Shown: positions 54,127 through 62,625, counted from the first letter of the stretch. The stretch is 64,000 nucleotides of DNA from Clostridia bacterium (GCA_030524425.1 JAUNGN010000003.1:111190-175189), one strand, 5' to 3'. Numbers and translations: made by a program. The notes: a model not told the origin generated them from the letters alone.

Positions 54127-55427
54127 GTGTCCTTAAAGCCTCCTCCCTGTGATGAGTTAACCACGAATGAATCAGGATTGCGTGAAAATCTTGTAAGTCC
54201 GCTGTTCCATACCTTTACATCCTTGCCGTGGATAACAAATGCTCTTAAATCTGCCTTTCTTGGTACAGTAGTCTGACCATCGTCGCTAAGTACCTGTAAG
54301 TCAAGGAAATTAATAATTTCCTGTGCAATAAATCTTCTTGGGTTTTCATTAATAATGTTTTTAAGTTCTTCAAGTTTTTCATTTGTTAAATCTCTTCCGA
54401 ATATAACACCATATCCGCCTGCCTCGCTGACATCCTTAATTACAAGGTTTTCAATATTGTCAAGAATATATTTTTTGTCATTATCATAATAAGGAATGTA
54501 TGTAGGGGCATTCTTTAATATAGGCTCTTCGCCTAAATAATATTTAATCATTGCAGGTACAAAGTAATAAATACCCTTGTCATCGGCAACACCGTTGCCG
54601 GGAGCATTAATAATGGCAACATTTCCTTTGCTGTATGCCTCCATAAGGTGAGGCACACCGATTACCGAATCCTGAACAAAGGTCATAGGGTCAATGTAAT
54701 CATCTGATACCCTCCTGTAAATGGCACCGACTCTCTGGTGTGTGGAATTAAATGTCTTGTAATAAACTTTGCTGTCTATAACCTCTAAATCCTCTGGAAA
54801 AGCAAGTACGGAGCCTGTTTTTTCAGCAAGATATGAGTGTTCAAAAAATGCTGAATTATATCTGCCCGGAGTAAGTACAACGGTTATACCTCCGCAGTTT
54901 ACATCATCAAACATAGATTTTAAAAGCTGAGGATAATTTCTGTTGTCTACTATCTTGTTAATTTCAAAGGTTTCAGGTGAAATACGCCTTGTAATATCTC
55001 TTGCTATCATTGGATATGATGCACCTGAGGGAACTCTTAAATTGTCCTCAAGTATGTACCAGTCATCGGGTGCCTCAACCAAGTCAATTCCTGAAATATG
55101 ATTATAAACACCTTGGGGCGGCTTAATATTCATACATTCGGGTAAAAATCCGGGGGCATTATACACATATTCCTCAGGCACAATTTTATCTCTTAATATA
55201 TATCCCTTATCTGAATATATATCATTTAAAAACAGATTTAATGCATGAGAGCGTTGTATAAGTCCTTTTTCAAGTTTTTGAAAATCCTTTGCCTTAATAA
55301 TTCTGGGTATGGCGTCAAATGGGAAAAGCTGTTCAATAAACTGACCGTTTTTGTACAGACTGAATTTAACACCATATCTGTCCAGAGTTTCATTTACACG
55401 TTCTTTTTGTTCTCGTAAATGCTCCAT
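54108..55427 (-). CDS. circularly permuted ATP-grasp ligase (type 2)
   Basis: 439 residues. Family markers are PSGASYPMIARDITRRISPETF, AFPEDLEVIDSKVYYK, IINAPGNGVADDKGIYYFVPAMIKYYLGEEP and ISEAGGYGVIFGRD-like KDVSEAGGYGVIFGRD. These enzymes are predicted to join a carboxylate and an amine with ATP, building a short peptide or amide. First gene of a five-gene minus-strand operon with alpha-E, transglutaminase and two AstE/AspA-like proteins. The product is unknown. Confidence 0.9.
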   Translation of the reverse strand: MEHLREQKERVNETLDRYGVKFSLYKNGQFIEQLFPFDAIPRIIKAKDFQKLEKGLIQRSHALNLFLNDIYSDKGYILRDKIVPEEYVYNAPGFLPECMNIKPPQGVYNHISGIDLVEAPDDWYILEDNLRVPSGASYPMIARDITRRISPETFEINKIVDNRNYPQLLKSMFDDVNCGGITVVLTPGRYNSAFFEHSYLAEKTGSVLAFPEDLEVIDSKVYYKTFNSTHQRVGAIYRRVSDDYIDPMTFVQDSVIGVPHLMEAYSKGNVAIINAPGNGVADDKGIYYFVPAMIKYYLGEEPILKNAPTYIPYYDNDKKYILDNIENLVIKDVSEAGGYGVIFGRDLTNEKLEELKNIINENPRRFIAQEIINFLDLQVLSDDGQTTVPRKADLRAFVIHGKDVKVWNSGLTRFSRNPDSFVVNSSQGGGFKDTWIMYQ

Positions 55428-55461
55428 AGTGCTTCCTCCTTTATAAAAACTGATAAATAAA

Positions 55462-55494
55462 AAAGACGTACCCTGCCCGGCAAAGTACGTCTTT
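55462..55494 (-). terminator. leader terminator (attenuator) of the ATP-grasp operon
   Basis: AAAGACGTAC (55462-55471) pairs perfectly with GTACGTCTTT (55485-55494). On the minus strand a T-rich run follows, between the promoter and the first gene, so it interrupts the leader. The loop contains a GCCGGGC inner pairing. No upstream gene needs a terminator here. Confidence 0.7.
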
Positions 55495-55522
55495 ATACCT
55501 AAATAACTTAAATATTATAGAT

Positions 55523-55551
55523 ATTATAAGTCAAAGATAAGTAAAAGTCAA
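55523..55551 (-). promoter_or_regulatory. promoter of the ATP-grasp operon
   Basis: On the minus strand TTGACT (55551-55546), 17-base spacer, TATAAT (55528-55523). The leader to the ATG is about 90 bases. Confidence 0.65.
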
Positions 55552-55637
55552 GCATATAAATTGTTTTTTATAATATTGATTTAATTTGAGTTGTGGTTTA
55601 TACTAAATATATATTTATTCAATACGGAGGTGGTTGT

Positions 55638-56123
55638 ATGACAGGAAAAATAGTTACAGCTATGACAAATTATTACAAAGGCGATGTAAAAAGAATTAAT
55701 CATTTTATGAAAGTCTATGCTTTTGCCAAGGCTATAGGCGAGGAAGAGGGACTTGACAGCAAAACCCAAAATATACTTGAAATTGCTGCTATAGTTCATG
55801 ATATTGGTATTAAGCCAAGTGAAGAAAAGTACGGCAGTTCTGCAGGCAAGTATCAGGAAACAGAGGGACCGGGGGAGACTGAAAGGCTTCTTACTGATTT
55901 GGGTGTTGATAAGGATACTATTGAAAGAGTCTGTTTTCTTGTGGGACATCATCATACATATAAAAATATTGAAGGTATGGATTATCAGATTTTGGTTGAG
56001 GCGGATTTTATAGTTAATATATATGAGGACAATGAAAGCAGGGCTGCCGTTGAGAGGGTATATGAAAGTATATTTAAGACGATGACAGGTAAAAAATATA
56101 TGAAGGATATGTATTTAAATTAA
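55638..56123 (+). CDS. HD-domain phosphohydrolase
   Basis: 161 residues from ATG 55638, which follows CGGAGG; a longer frame lacks a ribosome site. HD motif in IAAIVHDIGIKPSEEKYG, first His in INHFMKVYAFA, further GHHHTYK and final VEADFIVN. Cleaves an unknown phosphate ester. Divergent from the ATP-grasp operon. Confidence 0.88.
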   Translation: MTGKIVTAMTNYYKGDVKRINHFMKVYAFAKAIGEEEGLDSKTQNILEIAAIVHDIGIKPSEEKYGSSAGKYQETEGPGETERLLTDLGVDKDTIERVCFLVGHHHTYKNIEGMDYQILVEADFIVNIYEDNESRAAVERVYESIFKTMTGKKYMKDMYLN

Positions 56124-56127
56124 TCTG

Positions 56128-56142
56128 ACAGCATAGGGGACA
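56128..56142. repeat. half-copy of the CATAGGGGAC palindrome
   Basis: ACAGCATAGGGGAC matches one arm of the 25670-25700 palindrome, then diverges. Rest of 56124-56284 shows no gene. Confidence 0.55.
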
Positions 56143-56284
56143 GCTTGAGTTATAATTGAAAGTGCAGCACTAAAAATAAAAATGGATTAAATGTCAATAC
56201 CCCTCATTTTCAAATGAAAGTGAGGGATAAATTTACAGAAAATTAATTATAGTTTTATTGGTGAGAATATTTATTCCTTATACG

Positions 56285-56458
56285 AAAGGGAGATATTAGC
56301 TTTCTTCACTGCATAACAGTTCTATGGAAGCATTAAGAGCTTGTGCAAAAATAAAAAGCTCCATATTACATACATAATGCTGATTTTTCAGTTTTGGATA
56401 TTATTAAGTGGGTAATGCCATATCCCATAAGATTTATTCTTTGAGCCAATTCATACTG
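56285..56458 (-). pseudogene. decayed XRE-family regulator fragment
   Basis: On the minus strand the piece after the RHH stop codon reads QYELAQRINLMGYGITHLII then SKTEK in one frame, and after a frameshift KNQHYVCNMELFIFAQALNA in another, ending SIELLCSEES. This is the C-terminal two thirds of a helix-turn-helix of the form seen in clostridial XRE regulators (…ISKIE…IARALNVSIEELF). It lacks a start and a continuous frame. Confidence 0.65.
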
Positions 56459-56650
56459 CTATTGTGAGTAAATATCTTCATATGTGAGCTTTATTTCGCC
56501 GTTTTTTGCTTCAAAGTCATCTATTTTCCGCATAATTAAACTATCAATTAGATTTGATACCGAACGGGTGTCTTTTTTGGCTATTACCTTTAATTTGGCA
56601 TAGACCTCAGGGTATATTCTTAATGAAAATTGTATTTTGATTACAGCCAT
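56459..56650 (-). CDS. small ribbon-helix-helix-like protein
   Basis: 63 residues from ATG 56650, behind AGAAAGGAA. IKIQFSLRIYPEVYAKLKVI then TRSVSNLIDSLIMRKID fits the strand-helix-helix plan of Arc/MetJ DNA-binding proteins. It is divergent from the XRE gene across a region with twin operators and is followed directly by the decayed XRE fragment in the same frame. A toxin partner is not seen, so an antitoxin role is not supported. Confidence 0.7.
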   Translation of the reverse strand: MAVIKIQFSLRIYPEVYAKLKVIAKKDTRSVSNLIDSLIMRKIDDFEAKNGEIKLTYEDIYSQ

Positions 56651-56674
56651 AAAATATTCCTTTCTAATTTTACA

Positions 56675-56698
56675 ACATAGGGGATGAGTCACCTATGT
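56675..56698. repeat. imperfect copy of the CATAGGGGAC palindrome
   Basis: ACATAGG (56675-56681) pairs with CCTATGT (56692-56698) around a degenerate centre (GGATGAGTCA). It lies just upstream of the RHH start. Confidence 0.55.
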
Positions 56699-56767
56699 CC
56701 TTTCAAAATAATTGAAATAATGCCAGTTTTTTGTTATAATATAAAGTTACAATAAAGGTTGTTATAG

Positions 56768-56816
56768 ACTTAAATATTTAAGCGTGTAACAATAGTATAC
56801 ACTTAAATATTTAAGT
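56768..56816. promoter_or_regulatory. twin operators between divergent RHH and XRE genes
   Basis: The 14-bp palindrome CTTAAATATTTAAG occurs at 56769-56782 and 56802-56815, 33 bp apart (three helical turns). The second copy extends to ACTTAAATATTTAAGT and abuts a possible -35 (TTGTCA, 56816-56821; weak -10 TAATAT 56838-56843) of the XRE gene. Identical spaced palindromes are typical of cooperative dimer repressor sites. Confidence 0.75.
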
Positions 56817-56911
56817 TGTCAATAGCTTTTTATAAAATAATATTAGATACTCAAAAAAATAATAGATGGATTTAATATTAGGTTTTGTAATAACATAGGA
56901 GGTTTAATAGT

Positions 56912-57124
56912 ATGTTTTATGAACGGATTAAGTTGCTTGCTGATATGAGAGGTGAAAGAATAACAACAATACTTAAAAAGTTAGACATAAATACATCATA
57001 TACAGGGCATTGGAAAAGCGGAAAATTGCCAAATGCCGAAGCTTTATTAAAATTACAACAATATTTTGATGTATCAATAGATTATATGTTAGGTGTGACA
57101 GATAATCCGGAAGTTAATAGATAA
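56912..57124 (+). CDS. small XRE-family helix-turn-helix regulator
   Basis: 70 residues, just the helix-turn-helix with a short tail: ILKKLDINTSYTGHWKSGKLP is the recognition part and VSIDYMLGVTDNP the usual end. AGGAGG precedes the ATG. Probable autoregulator acting at the twin palindromes upstream. Confidence 0.85.
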   Translation: MFYERIKLLADMRGERITTILKKLDINTSYTGHWKSGKLPNAEALLKLQQYFDVSIDYMLGVTDNPEVNR

Positions 57125-57161
57125 TTTTAATGTATGTTATTGAGAAAGGAGTAATTATGAA

Positions 57162-57186
57162 AGCATAGGGGACTGTCCCCTATGCT
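57162..57186. repeat. perfect 25-bp CATAGGGGAC palindrome
   Basis: Arms AGCATAGGGGAC around a central T, the same core as the copy at 25670-25700. Lies between the XRE and purine phosphorylase genes. Confidence 0.8.
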
Positions 57187-57229
57187 GAAAAGCTGATTTG
57201 CTAAATAATTATTGTAAAGGAGATTGTTT

Positions 57230-58045
57230 ATGGAATACAGGGATTATGAAATAATGTTAAGCGCTGTAAGAGAAAAAACTGATTTCAAGCCTGAAACGGC
57301 AATTATTTTAGGCTCAGGGCTTGGTGCTTTGGCTGATGAAACAGATACAAAGGCTATAGTCAATTACAATGAAATACCTGACTTTCCTGTATCTACTGTT
57401 CAGGGACACAAGGGAAGATTTGTTTTTGGTTATATATATAAAGTACCTGTAGTCATTATGCAGGGCAGAGTACATTATTATGAAGGCTATTCAATGGAAA
57501 AGGCAACCCTTCCTATAAGGCTTATGAAAATGATGGGAGCAGAAAAGCTTATACTTACCAATGCGGCAGGAGGAATTAATTTCGATTTTAAATGCGGTGA
57601 TTTAATGCTTATCAGCGACCATATTTCAGCATTTGTGCCAAACCCGTTAATAGGGAGAAATATTGATGAATTTGGACCTCGTTTTCCTGATATGTCAGAT
57701 ATTTATAATAAGGAAATTCGTGAAAAGGTTAAAAAAATTGCAAAGGAAAACAATATTAATCTTAAGGAGGGTGTCTATGCCCAGCTGACAGGTCCAAGCT
57801 ACGAATCTCCTGCTGAAATTAAAATGCTCAGGGCTACGGGGGCTGATGCTGTAGGAATGAGTACTGTATGTGAGGCTATTGTTGCCAATCACTGTGGTTT
57901 CAAGGTATGCGGTATTTCATGTATATCAAATATGGCAAGCGGTGTAACTGAAAATCCTCTTGACCATAAGGAGGTACAGGAGTGTGCAGACAGAATTGCT
58001 CCTGTATTTAAAAAACTTATAAAGGAAATTACTAAAAATATATAA
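57230..58045 (+). CDS. purine-nucleoside phosphorylase (trimeric)
   Basis: 271 residues. Motifs ILGSGLGALADE, VQGHKGRFVFGY, VHYYEGYSMEKAT, NAAGGINFDFKCGDLMLISDHI and GVYAQLTGPSYESPAEIKMLR define the PNP-I (PunA-like) family. Splits purine nucleosides with phosphate to base and ribose-1-phosphate. ATG 57230 follows AAGGAGA. Start of a purine-salvage group with the deaminase next. Confidence 0.95.
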   Translation: MEYRDYEIMLSAVREKTDFKPETAIILGSGLGALADETDTKAIVNYNEIPDFPVSTVQGHKGRFVFGYIYKVPVVIMQGRVHYYEGYSMEKATLPIRLMKMMGAEKLILTNAAGGINFDFKCGDLMLISDHISAFVPNPLIGRNIDEFGPRFPDMSDIYNKEIREKVKKIAKENNINLKEGVYAQLTGPSYESPAEIKMLRATGADAVGMSTVCEAIVANHCGFKVCGISCISNMASGVTENPLDHKEVQECADRIAPVFKKLIKEITKNI

Positions 58046-58079
58046 TAAAGCACAAAATTAAATTAAAAGGGGTATACTA

Positions 58080-59351
58080 ATGATAAGATTTTATAACTGT
58101 AAAATTCTGACCCTTGATAACAGTTATGACATAACTGAAAATAATGAATTATGGGTAGAAAATGATAAAATTTTTTATATAGGAGAGGAAAAAGAAGGCA
58201 GTTTTGAAAGGGAAATTAACTGTCAGGGCAACTTAATTATGCCCTCATTTAAAAATGCCCATGCTCATTCACCAATGACTTTTTTGCGGTCCTATGCCGA
58301 TGATTTACCTCTTGATAAGTGGCTTAATGAGGCTGTTTTTCCTATGGAGGCAAAACTTAATGAAGACGACGGAGTATGGCTTGGTAAACTTGCGATTATG
58401 GAGTATTTAACAAGCGGTATTTCATCAGCCTTTGATATGTATTTTCTTCCTGAATCCATTGCAAAGGCATCAGAAGAAACAGGCTTTAATTCTGTTATAT
58501 GCGGAGCTGTCAATAATTTTGTAAGCAGTCCTGAGGAACTTGAAGAAGATTATAGATTTTATAACAATTATGGTGAAAATATTTCCCATCAGCTTGGCTT
58601 TCATGCAGAGTACACCACTGATATTCAAATATTAAATAAGATTGCTGAAATTTCACAAAGGCTTAAAGCTCCTGTTTCCGCTCACTGTGCTGAAACAGAA
58701 AAGGAGGTTAAGGAATGTATTGAACGACATGGCAAAACTCCTGTGGAGCTTTTTTATGATTTAGGTTTGTTTAGTTACGGCGGTTCTCTTTTTCACTGTA
58801 ATTTTTTAAGTGACAGGGATATTGAAATAATAAAGGCAAATAATATTTATGTAGTTACAAATCCTGCATCAAACTGTAAACTTGCAAGCGGTGTTGCACC
58901 TATAGCAAGGCTTATTGATGAGAATATTAATGTTGCCATAGGCACAGACGGACCTGCAAGCAACAATGCTCTTGATATGTTCAGAGAAATGTATCTTGTT
59001 ACTGTACTGCAAAAGCTGGTAAATAAGGACGCTGCATCTGCTCCTGCCGAAAGGGTGCTTGAAATGGCTTGTTCAACAGGTGCAAAGGCTATGGGTATAA
59101 ACAGCGATTGTCTTAGAGAGGGTAAAAATGCAGATATTATAATGCTGGATTTAAAAAGACCCAATATGCAGCCAATAAATAACATTGTAAAAAACATTGT
59201 CTACAGCGGAAGCAAGGAAAATATTATTATGACAATGGTAAGAGGTAAAATTCTTTATGAATATGGAGAATTTAACATAGGTTCTGAACCTCGTCTTGTG
59301 TATGAAAAATGTCAGCAGATAACGGAGAGGATAAAAAATGATAACCTTTGA
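58080..59351 (+). CDS. amidohydrolase (S-adenosylhomocysteine/methylthioadenosine deaminase type)
   Basis: 423 residues of the MtaD/SAH deaminase group in the amidohydrolase superfamily. Metal ligands: NAHAHSPMTF, AHCAETEKEV, FHCNFLS and GTDGPASNNALDMFREM. The first motif is AHAH rather than AHTH. It deaminates adenosine-type nucleosides to inosine types, feeding the phosphorylase upstream; exact substrate uncertain (guanine or SAH possible). Overlaps the next gene by 14 bases. Confidence 0.88.
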   Translation: MIRFYNCKILTLDNSYDITENNELWVENDKIFYIGEEKEGSFEREINCQGNLIMPSFKNAHAHSPMTFLRSYADDLPLDKWLNEAVFPMEAKLNEDDGVWLGKLAIMEYLTSGISSAFDMYFLPESIAKASEETGFNSVICGAVNNFVSSPEELEEDYRFYNNYGENISHQLGFHAEYTTDIQILNKIAEISQRLKAPVSAHCAETEKEVKECIERHGKTPVELFYDLGLFSYGGSLFHCNFLSDRDIEIIKANNIYVVTNPASNCKLASGVAPIARLIDENINVAIGTDGPASNNALDMFREMYLVTVLQKLVNKDAASAPAERVLEMACSTGAKAMGINSDCLREGKNADIIMLDLKRPNMQPINNIVKNIVYSGSKENIIMTMVRGKILYEYGEFNIGSEPRLVYEKCQQITERIKNDNL

Positions 59352-59997
59352 GAATGTCAAGAAATGTGAAGAATTAAATACCTATATTAAAAAGGCGGAT
59401 GAAAGTCTTGGTGCACTTGGTTTTACAGAGCACAGCTTTGCCCATGTTACTAAGGTAGCTAAACAGGCGGAGTATATACTGAGTACTTTAGGATACAGTG
59501 AAAGGGAATGTGAGCTTTGCAAAATTGCAGGCTATATGCATGATATAGGTAATGTTGTCAATAGAATTGACCATGCACAAAGCGGTGCTGTAATGGCATT
59601 TCGTATACTTGACAGGCTTGGAGCAGATGCAGAGGATATTGCTGACATAATAGCAGCAATAGGAAACCATGATGAAAGTACTGCCTTTCCGGTTAATCCT
59701 ATTGCGGCGGCACTGATATTGGCTGATAAATGTGATGTAAGGTATACGAGAGTAAGAAACAGGGATTTTGCAACATTTGATATTCACGACAGAGTTAATT
59801 TTTCTGTTAAGGAGTCTGATATGATAATATCGGAAGATAAAAAAGAAATACTTTTATCCATTGTTATTGATACTGAATTTTGCTCTGTTATGGATTATTT
59901 TGAAATATTCATAGGGAGAATGCTTCTCTGCAAAAAGGCGGCAGAAAAGCTGAATTTAAGATTCAGATTAGTTGTAAACGGACAAAAATTACTGTAA
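59338..59997 (+). CDS. HD-domain phosphohydrolase
   Basis: 219 residues. HSFAHVTKVAKQAEYIL, GYMHDIGNVVNRIDHA and GNHDESTA carry HD metal residues. Starts inside the end of the deaminase gene, so translation is coupled. The substrate is unknown. Confidence 0.9.
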   Translation: MITFENVKKCEELNTYIKKADESLGALGFTEHSFAHVTKVAKQAEYILSTLGYSERECELCKIAGYMHDIGNVVNRIDHAQSGAVMAFRILDRLGADAEDIADIIAAIGNHDESTAFPVNPIAAALILADKCDVRYTRVRNRDFATFDIHDRVNFSVKESDMIISEDKKEILLSIVIDTEFCSVMDYFEIFIGRMLLCKKAAEKLNLRFRLVVNGQKLL

Positions 59998-60015
59998 GGA
60001 AAGGAAGCATAAAAA

Positions 60016-60507
60016 ATGGCTAAGTCAAAGGATAAGGATATTAAGACTAATGCTATGAGAATACTTGAAAGCAATAAAATAAATTTTGAGGTAAATACCT
60101 ACGAATGTGATGAATTTATAGATGGTTTGACTGTTGCAAAGCACAACAGTCAAAACCCGGAACAGTCATATAAAACCCTTGTTACAGAGGGAAAAAGCAA
60201 AAATTATTATGTTTTTGTAATTCCTATTGCTGAAGAGCTTGATCTTAAAAAGGCTGCCAAGGCTGTAGGGGAAAAGTCTGTTGAAATGATACACGTTAAG
60301 GATATTAACAAAATAACAGGATACATAAGAGGCGGATGTACACCTTTAGGAATGAAAAAACAGTATGTAACTGTTGTGGACAGCAGTGCTGAAAAGTGGG
60401 ATAAAATTATAATAAGCGGCGGAAGAATAGGTTCACAGATTATACTTAACCCTTATGACCTTGTAAATGTTGTGAAGGGTAAATTTGAAGAAATTATTTT
60501 TAACTAA
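60016..60507 (+). CDS. ybaK: Cys-tRNA(Pro)/Cys-tRNA(Cys) deacylase YbaK
   Basis: 163 residues of the YbaK/EbsC editing family: TLVTEGKSKNYYVFVIPIAEELDLKKAAKA, then GYIRGGCTPLGMKK and SGGRIGSQIILNPYDL. Removes cysteine mistakenly loaded on tRNA(Pro). Follows the HD gene by 18 bases. Confidence 0.93.
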   Translation: MAKSKDKDIKTNAMRILESNKINFEVNTYECDEFIDGLTVAKHNSQNPEQSYKTLVTEGKSKNYYVFVIPIAEELDLKKAAKAVGEKSVEMIHVKDINKITGYIRGGCTPLGMKKQYVTVVDSSAEKWDKIIISGGRIGSQIILNPYDLVNVVKGKFEEIIFN

Positions 60508-60518
60508 GGAGAAATATA

Positions 60519-61442
60519 ATGGATCTGGCAATAATTTCATTTAGAAAAATGATAGTAATGTTTATCATATTAATTATTGGTATCATTGCATATAAGACTA
60601 AACTTGTTACAAAGGAAGGTAATTCCACATTATCAAATGTACTTTTGCTTGTAGTAAATCCTTTTGTTATTTTTATGGGTTTCCAAATGGATTATACTCA
60701 TGAGCTTTTTGTAAGATTGTGGATGTCCATTGGTTTTGCTATAATATGCCATATTATAGCAATTATAATTTCTTACATAGCAATTGGCAAAAAAATTAAG
60801 GATTATGAAATTGAGAGAATATCTGCTATTTATTCAAACTGTGGATTTATAGGCATACCTATTATTAATGCACTTTTTGGACAGGAGGGCGTATTTTATT
60901 TGGCATCATATATAGCTGTGTTTAATGTACTTTTGTGGACACAGGGCTATATGCTTATGACAGGCAAAACTGATAAAAAAGTTATTGTTAAGGGAATATT
61001 TTCGCCATGTGTTATTGCAGCAATGTTAGGTATTTTGTGCTTTTGTTTTAAAATACAGATATTTAAAGAAGCATCGGAGGCATTTCAACATATTTGCGAT
61101 ATGAATACACCTATGGCTATGATTGTAGCAGGTGTAACTATGGCACAGTCAGATATATTAAAGGCACTTAAAAATATAAGGCTTTATTACGTATGTCTTT
61201 TAAAACTTATAGTTATTCCTGTGATATGTGCGGTTGCTTTAAAACTTTTTAAGGCTGACAATGTACTTACAATGACATCTATTATTGAAATTGCCTGTCC
61301 TGTAGGAGCATCAGGCACAATGTTTGCAATAAGATATAACAGAAATGCTGTTTATGCTTCCGAGCTTTACGTTGTGTCAACATTGCTGTCTGCATTAAGT
61401 CTGCCTTTAGTTATTATGATTGCGGAAATGATTAAGTTTTAG
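60519..61442 (+). CDS. AEC-family permease
   Basis: 307 residues, about ten membrane spans. VVNPFVIFMGFQMDY, YSNCGFIGIPIINALFG and ACPVGASGTMFAIRYN are typical of the auxin-efflux-carrier family that moves malate, amino acids or other anions. Substrate unknown. Starts 11 bases after ybaK. Confidence 0.92.
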   Translation: MDLAIISFRKMIVMFIILIIGIIAYKTKLVTKEGNSTLSNVLLLVVNPFVIFMGFQMDYTHELFVRLWMSIGFAIICHIIAIIISYIAIGKKIKDYEIERISAIYSNCGFIGIPIINALFGQEGVFYLASYIAVFNVLLWTQGYMLMTGKTDKKVIVKGIFSPCVIAAMLGILCFCFKIQIFKEASEAFQHICDMNTPMAMIVAGVTMAQSDILKALKNIRLYYVCLLKLIVIPVICAVALKLFKADNVLTMTSIIEIACPVGASGTMFAIRYNRNAVYASELYVVSTLLSALSLPLVIMIAEMIKF

Positions 61443-61484
61443 GACATTTTCAACAAAAAATCCTTTCAAAAAATTCCTTGTATA

Positions 61485-61521
61485 TTGACTTTATATTACA
61501 AGTGTGTTACAATAATTGTAA
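61485..61521 (+). promoter_or_regulatory. promoter and overlapping operator of the aldolase gene
   Basis: TTGACT (61485-61490), 17-base spacer, TACAAT (61508-61513). The -10 box is inside the palindrome TTACAAT-A-ATTGTAA (61507-61521), a candidate repressor site. Confidence 0.65.
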
Positions 61522-61561
61522 GCGAATAAGCTTCGAAATTTAGAAAGGATGGTTTTTTAAA

Positions 61562-62521
61562 ATGAATGAAGTTTTACAGAAATTAAGTGCAATTGGTATC
61601 GTTCCTGTTGTTGTTATCAATGATGCTGATAAGGCAGTACCTTTAGCTAAGGCTTTAGTTGAAGGCGGTATACCATGTGCAGAGGTTACTTTCAGAACTG
61701 CTGCTGCTGAAGAGGCTATCAGAAGAATGGCTCAGGAGGTTCCTGAATTAATCGTTGGTGCAGGTACAGTATTAACAAAGGACCAGGCTGACAGAGCTAT
61801 TGCTGCAGGTTCTCAGTTCTTAGTATCTCCGGGTTTGGATCCTGAAATCGTTGAGTATTGTAATGAAAAGGGTTACCTTATTACTCCCGGTACAGCTAAT
61901 CCTTCTGATCTTAACCATGCTGTTAAGCTTGGACTTGAGGTTGTTAAGTTCTTCCCTGCTGAAGCTGCAGGCGGTTTAAAGATGATTAAGTCTATGGCTG
62001 CTGCTTACACTTCTCTTAAGTTTATGCCTACAGGCGGTATCAGTGCTGCTAACTTAAACAGCTACTTAGAGTATAATAAGATTATCTGCTGCGGCGGAAG
62101 CTGGATGGTACCCGGTAAGTTAATTGATGAGGGTAAGTTTGATGAAATTGTTGCTCTCTGTAAGGAAGCTGTTGCTACAATGCTTGGACTTGAAATGGTA
62201 CATGTTGGTATCAATACTGAGGACGAATCTACTGCTATGGCTCTTGCTGAAAGATTTAACAAGTTATTTAACTTCCCAATCGATAACCACAATTCTGCAG
62301 TATTTGCATCTAAGGGCATTGAGGTTAGAAAGCAGATGTTCTTAGGCAAGAATGGTCACATTGCTATAGCAACTAACTATATGGATAGAGCTATTAAGTA
62401 TATTGAGACAATGGGCGGCGAGTTTGATTATGAAACTGCTGTTGAAAAGAATGGCAAGATTACTTCTATTTACTTAAAGGAAGAGTTCGGCGGCTTTGCT
62501 GTACATCTTGTTCAGAAATAA
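61562..62521 (+). CDS. KDPG/KHG aldolase fused to a VOC-like domain
   Basis: 319 residues. The first ~210 are a standard 2-keto-3-deoxy-6-phosphogluconate / 2-keto-4-hydroxyglutarate aldolase: VVVINDADKAVPLAKALVEGG, EVTFRTAAAEEAI, GAGTVL, the Schiff-base lysine in GLEVVKFFPAEAAGG, and MPTGGISAAN. The last ~105 residues (GLEMVHVGINTE…FGGFAVHLVQ) have a VOC/glyoxalase-like pattern. Such fusions occur in Clostridia; the extra domain's ligand is unknown. Codon choice fits high expression. Makes pyruvate plus glyceraldehyde-3-phosphate or glyoxylate. Confidence 0.92.
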   Translation: MNEVLQKLSAIGIVPVVVINDADKAVPLAKALVEGGIPCAEVTFRTAAAEEAIRRMAQEVPELIVGAGTVLTKDQADRAIAAGSQFLVSPGLDPEIVEYCNEKGYLITPGTANPSDLNHAVKLGLEVVKFFPAEAAGGLKMIKSMAAAYTSLKFMPTGGISAANLNSYLEYNKIICCGGSWMVPGKLIDEGKFDEIVALCKEAVATMLGLEMVHVGINTEDESTAMALAERFNKLFNFPIDNHNSAVFASKGIEVRKQMFLGKNGHIAIATNYMDRAIKYIETMGGEFDYETAVEKNGKITSIYLKEEFGGFAVHLVQK

Positions 62522-62536
62522 AAAGTGACATATTTT

Positions 62537-62580
62537 AAACCTAGTAAATGAGCTGTGTTTGGCTTGTTTACTAGGTTTTT
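62537..62580 (+). terminator. terminator of the aldolase gene
   Basis: AAACCTAGTAAA (62537-62548) pairs with TTTACTAGGTTT (62567-62578), then further Ts. Confidence 0.75.
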
Positions 62581-62625
62581 TGTTTGTGTGGGCATGTATA
62601 AAATACTATGAAATTTTAATTGTAT

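Noticed and set aside
56459..57124. Toxin-antitoxin module from the RHH and XRE genes
   Set aside because: They are divergent, both look DNA-binding, and no toxin-like ORF is adjacent.
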